Made by a program: the position numbers and the translations under genes. 35,585 nt of DNA from a virus: positions 1 through 35,585 of the IMG/VR virus record IMGVR_UViG_3300010412_000043. One strand, written 5' to 3'. Under the pieces are notes generated by a model. The model saw only the letters and a program-made list of their open reading frames with translations, was not told where the DNA came from and searched no databases. Shown one piece after another: positions 14,192 through 23,934 of this stretch (positions are counted from its first letter, which is position 1; each line of letters opens with the position of its first letter).

Positions 14192-16479
14192 TGGCAATTC
14201 CAGTAAATTACTACTCGTTTGTTGGTGGAATTAACACAGAGGCTAATCCTCTTAATTTTCCTGAAAACACACTCCTTGATGCAGATAATGTTATCTTGCT
14301 TAGGGATGGTTCTATCCGGTCTAGACTTGGTATAGACTATGAATCCGGATATGCACGAGTAGGCCCTATTGTTGCTCAGGCGTATTCTGACATTAGACTT
14401 ACTCCAGATAGAGCACGTAGGATAGCTACAGGACTTGGTACATGGCCCAGTGTTGGTGGTAATGGTGAGCTTGAGTTTACTGTTGTACAGTTTGGTAATG
14501 TTTTGTACTTTCATGATTCTACTTCAGGCGCTATTAGCGATAATCAAAAAGAGTTCCAGGTGGATCTGGACAACTTTAAGATCAGTAGTATCTCGTATGA
14601 AGATAGGGTAGAGCTGGCGACTGGTAATGGTCTATTGTTTGTTGCTGGACCACAGATTAACCCATTCTATATTGAGTATGATCCAGGCACAGATTCTGTA
14701 ACCACAACGCAGATTGATATTAAGATACGTGACTTTGAGGGTGTTGAGGATAATCTACCTATAGATCTTCGTCCAGTTACTCTCTCTACTGAGCACAAAT
14801 ATAATCTTAGGAACCAAGGCTGGCCTTTTGATTTTCTCTGTGCTACTGACAAAGTAAACGCTAATGAGAAAGACCATGCTTACATACGTGATCCAATAGA
14901 AATTACTAAGGATCTATTGAATGTATATCCCAGCAATGCTGATATTATAATGCTAGGATATACCGTAATGGCTAATGGTACGGAAGCATATTGGCCTCAT
15001 GAACTTAGATCTGCTAATATTGGTACTACTCCTGCACCGAAGGGCCGGTTCGTTGTTGATGCGTTCAATATTGATCGTACTATTTCTTCCGGAATTCCTG
15101 GATTACCTAAGCAAGTAGAGAGTAGCCGCCCTAGTACGATTGCCTTCTATGCAGGTAGGGTATGGTATGCTGGTTTGGATGTAGGATTAAATACTGGTAA
15201 AATATATTTCTCTCAACTAGTAGATGACAACGACAAGATTAATAAATGCTATCAAGAGGCAGATCCAACGTCAGAGAGTGTGTCTGACCTGGTGGATACG
15301 GACGGTGGTGTAATACCTATTCCTGATGCCGGTCAGATCCATAAACTTCTGGCCGTAGGTAGATCTATACTGGTGTTCGCTACTAATGGTATTTGGGAGA
15401 TTACAGGTATTGATGGATCCTTTATAGCTACTGGATACTCCATTAATAAGATTGGTGAGCAGGGTATCTACTCTCCTCAAGCAGTTGTTCCTGTAGAATC
15501 AGATGTATATTTTATTGGAAAGGATGGTCTCTATGTTCTTACCAAGGAGCAGTTTGGTGTAAACTTCCAGATACAAGACCTGTCGTCTGTAACGATCCAG
15601 TCACTTTTGAACAGTATCTCACCTTATGGTAAGGACTACGCGCTAGGTGTATATGATTCAGAGGAGAGACGTATTACTTGGTTTTTCAACAATACTGAGG
15701 AGAATGACGGAACTAATTATAGATTTCTCTATAATAGAGCCTTAGTTTACGATACTATTCTCAAAGCATTTTACCCACTAACTATCTCTACAGGGACCAA
15801 CTATCCAATTGTAGGTGGAGTTGTTGGATCTAGACGTTACACGTATTCTACAGATCCTACAGATGTTGAGGCGAGTGTATCTGAAGTACAGGTGGGTGGA
15901 GCTAGTGTCTATTTAGATACTAAGAACTTGGTTAAAGATCCTCTAAAGTATAAGTTCCTATCTATCTGGAGAGACTATAAGGATGGTTTCTACTACTACA
16001 CGTTCAGTGAACTGAAGAATGAGAACTTCAGAGATTGGGAGAACTTTGACAGAGCTGGTATTACATTCCCTGCATATGCAGAGACTGGATATCAAGTAGG
16101 TGGTAATGCTGCTGTTTGTAAACAAATCCAATATGTCTATTGCTACTTGAAACGTACAGAGACAGGATTTGAATATAACTCCAAGGGAGAGCTAGTTCTA
16201 GCCGACCAGTCCAGTTGTCTCCTATCTACCAAGTGGGATTGGGCTGATGCTTCTGGTTCTGGCAAATGGTCTACTCCCAGACAGATTTACAGATACAAAC
16301 GATTCTACCAACCGAAGGATGTAAATGACGCCCTGGAATATGGTAAGGCAGTCATTGTAAGTAAGAGTAAGATAAGGGGGAGGGGTCAATCTGTAAGATT
16401 TAGGTTCGAGAATGAGCCTGGTAAAAACTTCCATCTATACGGATGGCAGGTATATTATAACGCTAATGCTGCACCATAG
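14191..16479 (+). CDS. Tail tubular protein B-like nozzle (T7 gp12-type)
   Basis: This 762-residue protein starts with YYSFVGGINTEANPLNFPENTLLDADNVILLRDGSIRSRLG, the characteristic opening of podovirus nozzle/tubular B proteins (a conserved GG-hN, P-x-N, A-x-N and G-x-h-x-x-R-x-G pattern). Large beta-rich, propeller-like regions follow, with motifs such as FYAGRVWYAGLD and GIWEITGIDGSF and the run EQGIYSPQAVVPVESDVYFIGKDGLYVL in overlapping strands. It forms the tail tube end through which DNA leaves the virion. It directly follows the adaptor-like and small genes. Confidence 0.85.
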   Translation: MAIPVNYYSFVGGINTEANPLNFPENTLLDADNVILLRDGSIRSRLGIDYESGYARVGPIVAQAYSDIRLTPDRARRIATGLGTWPSVGGNGELEFTVVQFGNVLYFHDSTSGAISDNQKEFQVDLDNFKISSISYEDRVELATGNGLLFVAGPQINPFYIEYDPGTDSVTTTQIDIKIRDFEGVEDNLPIDLRPVTLSTEHKYNLRNQGWPFDFLCATDKVNANEKDHAYIRDPIEITKDLLNVYPSNADIIMLGYTVMANGTEAYWPHELRSANIGTTPAPKGRFVVDAFNIDRTISSGIPGLPKQVESSRPSTIAFYAGRVWYAGLDVGLNTGKIYFSQLVDDNDKINKCYQEADPTSESVSDLVDTDGGVIPIPDAGQIHKLLAVGRSILVFATNGIWEITGIDGSFIATGYSINKIGEQGIYSPQAVVPVESDVYFIGKDGLYVLTKEQFGVNFQIQDLSSVTIQSLLNSISPYGKDYALGVYDSEERRITWFFNNTEENDGTNYRFLYNRALVYDTILKAFYPLTISTGTNYPIVGGVVGSRRYTYSTDPTDVEASVSEVQVGGASVYLDTKNLVKDPLKYKFLSIWRDYKDGFYYYTFSELKNENFRDWENFDRAGITFPAYAETGYQVGGNAAVCKQIQYVYCYLKRTETGFEYNSKGELVLADQSSCLLSTKWDWADASGSGKWSTPRQIYRYKRFYQPKDVNDALEYGKAVIVSKSKIRGRGQSVRFRFENEPGKNFHLYGWQVYYNANAAP

Positions 16480-16488
16480 GAGAGAACA

Positions 16489-16668
16489 ATGACACTTGAC
16501 GAACGACTTGCTGATATCGCGCCCCTGCTGCGGATGTACATCAAAGAGCTTCAGGATGTATATGGTTGTGGGGACGTACTGTATGTAGATTCTGACCATA
16601 CTGGTGGAACTGATAAGACCATTACTTTTGCTGCCACGACTCACGAAGTAACTGTATCTGATACGTAA
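16489..16668 (+). CDS. Small 59-residue hypothetical protein
   Basis: The ATG at 16489 has a strong ribosome site (TAGGAGAGAACA) and the frame runs 59 codons to TAA 16666-16668. It fills the only gap between nozzle and internal virion genes. The product has an N-terminal helix (LDERLADIAPLLRMYIKELQDVYG) and a short beta-like end with DSDHTGGTDKTITF. The good ribosome site and fit to the gap support a real gene. No function was recognised. Confidence 0.65.
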   Translation: MTLDERLADIAPLLRMYIKELQDVYGCGDVLYVDSDHTGGTDKTITFAATTHEVTVSDT

Positions 16669-16678
16669 GGATTAAACT

Positions 16679-17125
16679 ATGCCCATTCCTCTGATTATTC
16701 CAATTGCCATGATGGCAATTAGCGCTATTGCGGCGGGAGCATCTATTCGTCAGCAATCGAAAGCAGCAGAGGCCCAGAAAGAAGCAGCACAGCAGGAAAA
16801 CAATCTTGCTAGCTTAGAGAATAGGAAAGCTAGGATCAAGGCTGTACGAGAGGCTAGGATGGCGCGTGCCCAGACTATAGCACAGGGAGAGGCTAGTGGC
16901 GCTCTAGGTAGCTCTGGTATAGCTGGTGGTACATCCTCTATTCAATCTCAATTGGGATCTAATATTGGGTTTGCCAATCAGAGGGAAGCATTTTCTCAGA
17001 ACATAACTGGTCTTCAGAATAAAGCTATTACAGCTAGTAATAGAGCTAATACATTTGGCGCTATTAGCAAGATAACTGGCACAGCATTTAACCAGATGGG
17101 TGGCTTTGACACTATCTTCCGCTAG
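16679..17125 (+). CDS. Internal virion protein B-like (T7 gp14-type)
   Basis: This 148-residue protein has an N-terminal hydrophobic helix (IPLIIPIAMMAISAIAAGASI), then a long Ala/Gln/Arg-rich amphipathic helix (residues about 25-75). A Gly/Ser-rich, Asn/Gln-rich C-terminal half follows. This is the typical form of gp14-like ejection proteins, which leave the head first and line the outer-membrane part of the DNA channel. Its place before two very large internal-type proteins is as in T7-like phages. The ATG follows AAGGATTAAACT. Confidence 0.75.
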   Translation: MPIPLIIPIAMMAISAIAAGASIRQQSKAAEAQKEAAQQENNLASLENRKARIKAVREARMARAQTIAQGEASGALGSSGIAGGTSSIQSQLGSNIGFANQREAFSQNITGLQNKAITASNRANTFGAISKITGTAFNQMGGFDTIFR

Positions 17126-17142
17126 AGTGAGCCTAAATACTA

Positions 17143-20100
17143 ATGAATCCCTACGAAGCAGAAAATATAGTACCCACTACTAATCCGTATGAGTTGCAAA
17201 ATATAACTCCTGACAAGGGAGTGAGACTTGACGCTACTGTACGGACTCAGGTAGCTATGTTTAATTCAGAGGCTGAGCAAAAGGATTTGCTCGATACCTA
17301 TGAGGCTACCAAGTATAATAGTAATGCTCAGTTCGATGCTCTGTCCTTGGCAGAGGCTTACAACGAAGGAATTAAGCAGTATCGAGTAGAGCAAATTGCA
17401 AGTACTGGAGATGTAGCTGGAACCTTTGCTGCTATTCAGGAGCCTGCTGATCCTTTTAAACCACCAGAAGAAGACGCAGCAATTGCCTATCAAGTGGCTC
17501 AGGTAGCATCTGACAGAGAAGCTGCGGAGACAGGAGATATTGACTATGCACAGGTTGTTATGGATGAACTTGAGTGGGCTAACAATGCTTCTCAGTTTGT
17601 CTCTGGTCTGCGTGACGACGGAACTTTATGGGATCTTGGCTGGGATGTTCTCTCTGATTTTGTTGTTGGAGACGATGCGTTCGATCTAACTTCTGTAATG
17701 CAAGAGTACTACGGAGAGGATTTCAATACTTATTCTGGTAGTACCATTGACGCGCTCAAGACACTCAGAAAGAAATACCTTACTTCCAATGTTGCCCAGA
17801 AGAAAGTAATCTTCCAGGGACTGTATGCTGCTGCTAAAAGTCAGACTGATGATCCTGTTGAACAGGCAAAGATCCTTCAGATGCTGTTGGAGGAAGATGT
17901 AGGTGAGGCTAGGGTAGATCAGGTATTTTCCTGGATTGATAGTGTAGCTCTGGCTGGTCCTCTGGTCACTGGCTTCATCAAAGCAGTTAAAGCTGGAACA
18001 ACTGTTAGTAAGCAATTGAAGGCAGTTAATAGTGCTCATGTTGAGCAGTGGATTAATCGTGCCATCAATGATCCTGAACTTGCCGCAACTATCAACTCCA
18101 CTCCGCAAGAGCTTACTAATCTTCTACAGCCTTGGAGAACGAAGGCTGACTTCAATGTATTTCCAGAACCTGCTGTAGCGAAAGCAGTCATTACTGGAGA
18201 TATCTATGCCAAGTACCATAAGGAAGCACTTCGTCAAGCTCGTTTAGCTGATAACTTTGGCTGGACATTTGACGAACAGAAGGCAGCCGCTCAGGCTCAG
18301 GCTGATGCGTATAAGGCAGCTAATGCTCAGGTAAATACTATTACAGTGGTAGATGATTCTATTACTGATCGTGGTTTTCTAGCAGAAATTACCTCTGTTG
18401 GTCAACCCGCTAATAGCCGTGTGCGTAGAGCATTTAGATTTACAGTTGATGATATCACTGGTGATTTTAAGGCTACCCCTGTTGTAACTTCTACTAAGTA
18501 CGTGGATCCTGAAGCTGTGTTTGCAGAGGATGCTGCTATCTTAGTGAGGGGTTTGACTCAGGCGCAGGATGCTCGTGCGCTTGCTCATAAGTTTGCTGGT
18601 GCCAGACTTGTAAACTTTAAGAAGGCTGTAGCCAAATCAAGGAACACTAAAGAAGAAGTTTACCAGGCTCTTATTGACGGAGCTGAAGCACCTACTCCTA
18701 CAGTATGGAACTGGACTCAATTGCATAATAGAGGCTTGGATAATATGGCCAAAGCTGCCTATTATTCAATGCGACAGACATTCGATGATGGTTGGAAGAT
18801 CCTTAATACAGAGGAGATCAATCGTCTTCGGTCTAATGGATTCAAGAAGCTCAGTTTTAATAACGGTCAATATGCTGCGAAAGAAATTACTAGCGGTTAT
18901 AATGATAAGCTCATTCGTCTGGATCTGCTCGGTAATCCGAAAACAGTGTCCAGGGCTGACGTTACTGGTGGGAGATTACCTGCTAATTCTGTCGTAGTCA
19001 GGCTTGAGAAGCCTTACATTATTGGTAATGATGCGTTTACCCAAGCTGTGGTAGACCGTGCTCATTTGTCTGATTGGAGACCTCGTGACAAGGTTGTGCC
19101 TTATACTGAGGCATACTTCCCTCGTATTAGAAAGGGAGTAAACTATACTCTACGTCGTTACAATAATAAGAGATTGAATGGCTCTACTACAGTTACTCGT
19201 ATAAGCCATGAAACACTGGAGACATTCTCCAATAAGAAACTGGCTGATGATTCTCTGGCTAATTGGAGAAGGACTGAGCCTGGATCTGATTTTGAAGTTG
19301 TAGCAGACAGGGAGTATGGATCACAGGTAATCGAAGAAGGGTTTGGTGGACAGCAGTACATTGGTACTGGTAGTAGAAGTTCACGATTCATTCCACATGA
19401 TGGTCAGCCGGATTTCCCAATGGAAGATCCAGTGCAGTCTGCTGCGCGTTATTTCCAGATGCTGGATAATCGTAGCATTCTACCTCGTTGGAGGGCAGGT
19501 GTTAAGAAGCGTCTACTGACTACTGCTGGACAGTATGGATGGAAAGGTAATCCTACAGAAGTTACCTTTGATAATTGGAGAGACTATACTAAGCTAGCCA
19601 AGAATGATCCTAAGTACAAGGAACTAGATGCGAGAGCAAAGTATGTAACAGAGATGATTGGTACGAAATCCTCTGATGAGCTGAAGGCTGAGACTCGTCT
19701 TTGGAGGCTTGCTGGTCATTTGGATTATATTGCAGAAAACAATACAATGATTAGGAAGGGAGCACAGTTCCTAGCTAATACTGCCAGAACATTGCACGAT
19801 ACTGACATACCTGCTTTTATAAGAGCTGTTACCTTTCATCCAACTCTTGGATGGTTTGGTGTTAGTCAGTTGTTCATGCAGGCTCAGGGTATGATGATTC
19901 CTTTTCTAGCTAATCCTGGTCATTTCATTAAGAACATTGATAACATCATCGGTCTTTCTCTATTAGACGCTAGACTGGGTGGAAAAGTTCCCACAAATAT
20001 TCTCTCTAGTCTTGGACAACATCCTAAAAATAAGATCGAAGCTATAGCTAATATGTGGAATAAGTCTGGGTTCCGAGAGGCTGTAATGCACAATGACGAT

Positions 20101-21375
20101 CTTCGTCGTGCTTCTCTTGGAATGGACTTTGCAGGAGATCCTAAGCAAAAACTACGAAACCTCAGTGCATATCCGTTTAAGGCTGGTGAGTTGTGGAATA
20201 GACGTGCTGCTTTTACTGTAGCTTATGATAAATTAGCCAAAGAAATGGGAGTAAAGATACTTCCTGATGATATGACTACCTTGACTAGAGTCAAGAATAA
20301 AGCATATGATTTGATGACTAACATGCAATCAGCTAATGCATCAGATCTACAGAAAGGAGCAAAGGGCGTATTCTTCCAGTTCCAACAGGTATGGATGAAG
20401 GGTCTTACCAACTTCCTACCATTTAAGAAGGCTGGTATCACTCGAGTTGATGGTCTTAGCAATGCTGAAAGGTCCAGGGTTATGATTGGACTTGCTATGT
20501 TGTATGGAGCAGCAGGAATACCATTGGGTGACGTTCTACTACACAATGTCATGAAGCTGTACAATATAGAGGAGCCTACCAGGGAAGACGCACAGGCAGT
20601 TGAGTTTATGTATGGTGGTGTTACTCGTATGCTCACTGGGATGGATATGAGCAAGTATGCCCATATGAATGTTGAGGGCATGGATTGGTGGCGGCTATTT
20701 ACTAATGGAATGGACTTTGGCGACTTCGTAGATCGTCGTGCTAGAATGCCAGCATTGTCTGTTGGTCAACGAGCACTTAATGCTACAAGTTCTCTCTGGG
20801 ACTTTATGTTCTATGATCTTGGTCAAAAGGAGGAGCAATACTCCTCAGTAGATACTTGGGATAAGTTGGCAGTTACTCTTACCGAGTTTGCTAAGATCTC
20901 CAGTGACTTTAATCGTTTTGACAAAGCACGGTGGTTACACAAGTCCCATGCTATTTGGAATAACAAAGGTGAGAAGATGGTAGAGATAGATGATCCTACC
21001 TTCTGGGATTTGGTACTTACTGGACTTGGTATTCCATATGGTGAGGAAGATGATTACTGGGTAATGAAAGGAAATGAAACAGATTGGCAAAGGGAAAAGA
21101 CTGAAGTTATAGATCTTATGATGAAGGTCTTTAACAATCCAGACTATGACTATACAACTTTTTCCGAGTTGGCAAGTACGAATGGAGTGATAGCGGCTAA
21201 ACTGGCTGGGTATTCTCCAGAAGAATTGGCAGACCTTGAGAAGTCATTCCATGCTAGAGAGTGGAATGCCAGAACTAAAGGGGATCATTTGCAACAAACA
21301 CGAGATAGGCTATTCTCTGATGAGGTAGTAAAATCTCAGACTCCTACTCTTCTTAAAATGCAGACGGATTACTAA
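17143..21375 (+). CDS. Large internal virion (ejection) protein
   Basis: At 1410 residues this is the largest gene of the window, placed as the gp15/gp16 proteins are in T7-type phages. The N-terminus has two NPYE-x-x-NI-x-P copies (residues 2-10 and 15-23). Long helical, Ala/Gln-rich stretches follow. The last third has hydrophobic segments, for example around FHPTLGWFGVSQLFMQAQGMM (about 900-920) and VMIGLAMLYGAAGIPLGDVLL (about 1112-1132), suitable for a trans-envelope channel. No lysozyme domain is seen here; it lies in the next protein. Injection with the DNA is inferred from context. Confidence 0.7.
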   Translation: MNPYEAENIVPTTNPYELQNITPDKGVRLDATVRTQVAMFNSEAEQKDLLDTYEATKYNSNAQFDALSLAEAYNEGIKQYRVEQIASTGDVAGTFAAIQEPADPFKPPEEDAAIAYQVAQVASDREAAETGDIDYAQVVMDELEWANNASQFVSGLRDDGTLWDLGWDVLSDFVVGDDAFDLTSVMQEYYGEDFNTYSGSTIDALKTLRKKYLTSNVAQKKVIFQGLYAAAKSQTDDPVEQAKILQMLLEEDVGEARVDQVFSWIDSVALAGPLVTGFIKAVKAGTTVSKQLKAVNSAHVEQWINRAINDPELAATINSTPQELTNLLQPWRTKADFNVFPEPAVAKAVITGDIYAKYHKEALRQARLADNFGWTFDEQKAAAQAQADAYKAANAQVNTITVVDDSITDRGFLAEITSVGQPANSRVRRAFRFTVDDITGDFKATPVVTSTKYVDPEAVFAEDAAILVRGLTQAQDARALAHKFAGARLVNFKKAVAKSRNTKEEVYQALIDGAEAPTPTVWNWTQLHNRGLDNMAKAAYYSMRQTFDDGWKILNTEEINRLRSNGFKKLSFNNGQYAAKEITSGYNDKLIRLDLLGNPKTVSRADVTGGRLPANSVVVRLEKPYIIGNDAFTQAVVDRAHLSDWRPRDKVVPYTEAYFPRIRKGVNYTLRRYNNKRLNGSTTVTRISHETLETFSNKKLADDSLANWRRTEPGSDFEVVADREYGSQVIEEGFGGQQYIGTGSRSSRFIPHDGQPDFPMEDPVQSAARYFQMLDNRSILPRWRAGVKKRLLTTAGQYGWKGNPTEVTFDNWRDYTKLAKNDPKYKELDARAKYVTEMIGTKSSDELKAETRLWRLAGHLDYIAENNTMIRKGAQFLANTARTLHDTDIPAFIRAVTFHPTLGWFGVSQLFMQAQGMMIPFLANPGHFIKNIDNIIGLSLLDARLGGKVPTNILSSLGQHPKNKIEAIANMWNKSGFREAVMHNDDLRRASLGMDFAGDPKQKLRNLSAYPFKAGELWNRRAAFTVAYDKLAKEMGVKILPDDMTTLTRVKNKAYDLMTNMQSANASDLQKGAKGVFFQFQQVWMKGLTNFLPFKKAGITRVDGLSNAERSRVMIGLAMLYGAAGIPLGDVLLHNVMKLYNIEEPTREDAQAVEFMYGGVTRMLTGMDMSKYAHMNVEGMDWWRLFTNGMDFGDFVDRRARMPALSVGQRALNATSSLWDFMFYDLGQKEEQYSSVDTWDKLAVTLTEFAKISSDFNRFDKARWLHKSHAIWNNKGEKMVEIDDPTFWDLVLTGLGIPYGEEDDYWVMKGNETDWQREKTEVIDLMMKVFNNPDYDYTTFSELASTNGVIAAKLAGYSPEELADLEKSFHAREWNARTKGDHLQQTRDRLFSDEVVKSQTPTLLKMQTDY

Positions 21376-23507
21376 TGGCTAATATATTTCAACAGACATT
21401 GACTGATATTCCAGTACAGGGATATAAGCCTACTGAGCAAAAGAACACCGCAGTAGCTGACACAATCACTGCTGTTGGAAACACATTACTGGAAGCTGAT
21501 GCTGCTAGGGAGAGAGTCTTGTTAGAGGGACGTTCCTCTGATGAAGTTCCAATGATGGATAAATGGACCTCAGAGGAAATGGCTGGTCCTTACCGTCCAG
21601 GTGAGCCTCCTATCTTTCGTGCAAAGCATGAGGAAGTGTTTGATGCAAGCGCAGATCTAAACCTTAGCCAGATTGCAAAGGCCAGGAAACAAGGTCTGAT
21701 TACTCCTGGAGAGGCTGAGGTTCGTATTAACTCTGCCCTTCGACAAGCTATTAATAGACGTCCTGGTAGACAGGCTGAGCTTGTACAGACAGCTAATGAG
21801 TACCTTGGTGTGTATTCTGGTATTACCCAGGAGACCGAGGCTGAGAAAGCAGCAAAAAAAGCTGCCGATATGAACCAGAAGCTGGAGTACCATTTCAGAA
21901 CTAAGTTTGGTCTTGGTCGAGAGGCTGGTGAAAAGTGGCAACTTCAACTTACTATGGATGAGATGCGTGCTCGGTCTGAGCAAGGATTGGCTACTACGCA
22001 ACCTACTGAGTTTGCCAGACTTGACCAACAAGTGGCTTATCAGATGCTGGCTAATGTTATGAATCTGCCTGAGCAAGATAGGCCAGAGGCTATTCTAGCA
22101 ATCAAAACGTTTCTTGATGGCAAAGCAGTAGAGCGTCATGGTATGATTGGCTCTACTTATCTTGATAAAGGTCTTAGGGAAAGTGCTATAGCAGAATATG
22201 ACAAGAGTATGGCAAGAGTGTACGAGCGCGCCGGTGACGTTGACTTCATGACTCTGTCAGCTAGGCGTAATAATGAGCTTAGTCAAGCTGGTCTTGGTAA
22301 TATTTATGCAGCACTTGGTCCTGAGATGGCTGTACTAGCAGAAAAGTTTCCTGAAAGAGCGGTCGATCAGATAACTCGTATAATGATTAGCTACGATAAG
22401 ATAGCAAAGGACAAGAAATTCGAGAAAAATCCAGAGATGCTAGACGAAGTTCTCTGGAATGAGGCTATCAAGAACGGTCACTTTGGTATTATGGCGTATA
22501 AACTGCGCGGTATGCCGGAATCTGTTTGGGGTAGGGCCATGCTAAAAGGCAAGGAAGAGGTTCAAAAAGGTATCAGGAGTGGTCATAGACCCCCTAGCTT
22601 GTCCACACTCGAGTATGGAACTGGTGCTGCTGACCAGATGGTTTACGACAAAGAGATGGGAGAAGATCCTTATCCAGCAGGACTAGCTTTCTTGAATAAT
22701 GCTGTAGATGATCCTATGTCGTATGTGTATGCGCTAAATCCAGAAAAGAAAGCAATTATAGACGGAGATCCTCGTCTAAAAGAGAAGTTGATTAGGTCTT
22801 TAACTGTAAGTTACCAGGCCCTGGTCTCTCAACTTGGTCACTCTCCAACTGAGCCGAATCTGGTACAAAAGATATTTGATTTAACTGGATCAATGGCAGC
22901 ACGTAGTATTGAGATTGAGAAACTTAAAGCAGTTGTAAAGACTGCCAAGGAGTTTGGCGTAGATCTGGAGGCACTTAGTGGAGCACCCGATAATAATTCT
23001 GTATCTAAAAAAAACTCTGAAGGAAACGCAATGAGCACTGACATCAATAAACTTTATACAGCCGTAGCTTCTGCTGAAACTGGTGGGCAGCCTGACCCTT
23101 TTATTAGAACTAAAGTGACTACAGCTAAGGGTGGATCCTCAGCATATGGGCCTGTCCAGATTACTAAGTCACTCGCCAGTAATATGCTACGAAAGTATCC
23201 AGATGCGTTTGATGCTGAGGAGAAAGCGTATCTAGCTAAGTTTATTGAGCAGGGAAACACTTTCTTGAAGTATGGTAATGAGCCTTGGCGTGAAGGTTAT
23301 GATCCAAAGTATGATTACGGTGGTGCTGGTGTACTCAATAGTGCAGAAGACAGGGCTATGTATGAGCAAGTAGCCAAGAAGTTTATGCAGATCGAGTTGG
23401 ACGCCGTTAGTGGAGATGTAGATAAGTTTATTCGTAGATGGCGGGGAGCGGATCCAGAGAAGTGGTATGCTAGCAAGATCAAGAAAGGAATGGAAGAGGT
23501 AGTCTAA
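21375..23507 (+). CDS. Internal virion protein with C-terminal transglycosylase domain
   Basis: This 710-residue protein overlaps the preceding stop (TAATG). Residues 1 to about 535 are helical and Lys/Glu/Ala-rich without a recognised domain. A linker (GAPDNNSVSKKNSEGN, about 536-551) leads to a lysozyme/transglycosylase-like domain from residue 553. That domain has ASAETGG with the likely catalytic Glu at about residue 567, then GGSSAYGPVQIT, and ends at the stop. The virion-borne enzyme would open peptidoglycan during DNA entry. The linker is encoded by an A8 run (23007-23014). One A fewer would end the upstream part at a TGA overlapping an internal ATG at 23031. Whether the fused form is the only product is therefore open. 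Confidence 0.75.
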   Translation: MANIFQQTLTDIPVQGYKPTEQKNTAVADTITAVGNTLLEADAARERVLLEGRSSDEVPMMDKWTSEEMAGPYRPGEPPIFRAKHEEVFDASADLNLSQIAKARKQGLITPGEAEVRINSALRQAINRRPGRQAELVQTANEYLGVYSGITQETEAEKAAKKAADMNQKLEYHFRTKFGLGREAGEKWQLQLTMDEMRARSEQGLATTQPTEFARLDQQVAYQMLANVMNLPEQDRPEAILAIKTFLDGKAVERHGMIGSTYLDKGLRESAIAEYDKSMARVYERAGDVDFMTLSARRNNELSQAGLGNIYAALGPEMAVLAEKFPERAVDQITRIMISYDKIAKDKKFEKNPEMLDEVLWNEAIKNGHFGIMAYKLRGMPESVWGRAMLKGKEEVQKGIRSGHRPPSLSTLEYGTGAADQMVYDKEMGEDPYPAGLAFLNNAVDDPMSYVYALNPEKKAIIDGDPRLKEKLIRSLTVSYQALVSQLGHSPTEPNLVQKIFDLTGSMAARSIEIEKLKAVVKTAKEFGVDLEALSGAPDNNSVSKKNSEGNAMSTDINKLYTAVASAETGGQPDPFIRTKVTTAKGGSSAYGPVQITKSLASNMLRKYPDAFDAEEKAYLAKFIEQGNTFLKYGNEPWREGYDPKYDYGGAGVLNSAEDRAMYEQVAKKFMQIELDAVSGDVDKFIRRWRGADPEKWYASKIKKGMEEVV
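23031..23507 (+). CDS. Possible internal start: stand-alone transglycosylase/endolysin
   Basis: Within the 710-codon gene and in the same frame, ATG 23031 is preceded by GAAGGAAACGCA, giving AGGA six bases before the start. Translation from here gives 158 residues that comprise the complete lysozyme-like domain (ETGG and SSAYGPVQIT motifs). The holin-like genes follow at once, and no other endolysin gene is visible in the window. A shorter second product could therefore serve lysis while the long form serves entry. Coupled TGA/ATG overlap appears in the frame reached after slippage on the A8 run. The use of this start is inference. Confidence 0.4.
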   Translation: MSTDINKLYTAVASAETGGQPDPFIRTKVTTAKGGSSAYGPVQITKSLASNMLRKYPDAFDAEEKAYLAKFIEQGNTFLKYGNEPWREGYDPKYDYGGAGVLNSAEDRAMYEQVAKKFMQIELDAVSGDVDKFIRRWRGADPEKWYASKIKKGMEEVV

Positions 23508-23818
23508 TGGACGACAATTATCAAAGAGAGGTAATTGAGGGTATTGCTGCTATCAGAAAGTTGCAGCAAGAATTGGCTAGAACGGCTGAGAAACAGATTG
23601 AATTGCTGGAGAGGTTAGTTGAAGTAGAGCATACGTCAAATGATTTTAAGAAAGCACTTGATCGTATATTTACTAGATTAGATAAAGTTGAGGACGAGGT
23701 TAATAAGTGGCGCTTGATGCGCCAGCTACTTACATGGATTGGTCCAGCAGGACTAATTGCTATTGTCTGGGGACTATTGTATCTACATGACGCCATGAAT
23801 ATCGGTATACATCCATGA
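23507..23818 (+). CDS. Holin-like coiled-coil membrane protein (XhlA-like)
   Basis: This 103-residue protein begins with about 70 residues of charged coiled coil, with heptads in AIRKLQQELARTAEKQIELLERL and ALDRIFTRLDKVEDEVNKW-type segments. One hydrophobic membrane span follows (WIGPAGLIAIVWGLLYL, about residues 77-93), then a short tail. This layout matches XhlA-type holin-associated proteins. Its place right after the transglycosylase domain supports a lysis role. It is less like an inner-membrane spanin, whose span is normally N-terminal. TAATG overlaps with the previous gene and ATGA with the next imply coupling. Confidence 0.65.
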   Translation: MDDNYQREVIEGIAAIRKLQQELARTAEKQIELLERLVEVEHTSNDFKKALDRIFTRLDKVEDEVNKWRLMRQLLTWIGPAGLIAIVWGLLYLHDAMNIGIHP

Positions 23819-23934
23819 ATGCACCCTGGTATTCCAGAATTGCGGTAGGCATATTAATGTCTATTGTTATAGGACTTGATATGATTATCGGTATATTCAT
23901 AAGTATAAAAGAATATTGGAAGGAGATCTGGTAA
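23815..23934 (+). CDS. 39-residue single-span membrane protein, possible holin
   Basis: The ATG at 23815 overlaps the preceding TGA (ATGA) and the frame ends at TAA 23932-23934, itself overlapping the next ATG. The peptide is almost entirely a membrane helix (ILMSIVIGLDMIIGIFIS, about residues 13-30) with a short Arg-bearing N-terminus and a basic/aromatic end KEYWKEIW. With the XhlA-like neighbour it forms a plausible two-part holin cassette. Overlaps on both sides make a chance frame unlikely. The function is inference. Confidence 0.6.
   Translation: MNAPWYSRIAVGILMSIVIGLDMIIGIFISIKEYWKEIW

Noticed and set aside
23009-23015. Programmed -1 ribosomal frameshift at A AAA AAC
   Set aside because: The -1 frame stops after one codon (CTC TGA), so it would add nothing; single-base slippage on the A-run is the more useful reading.
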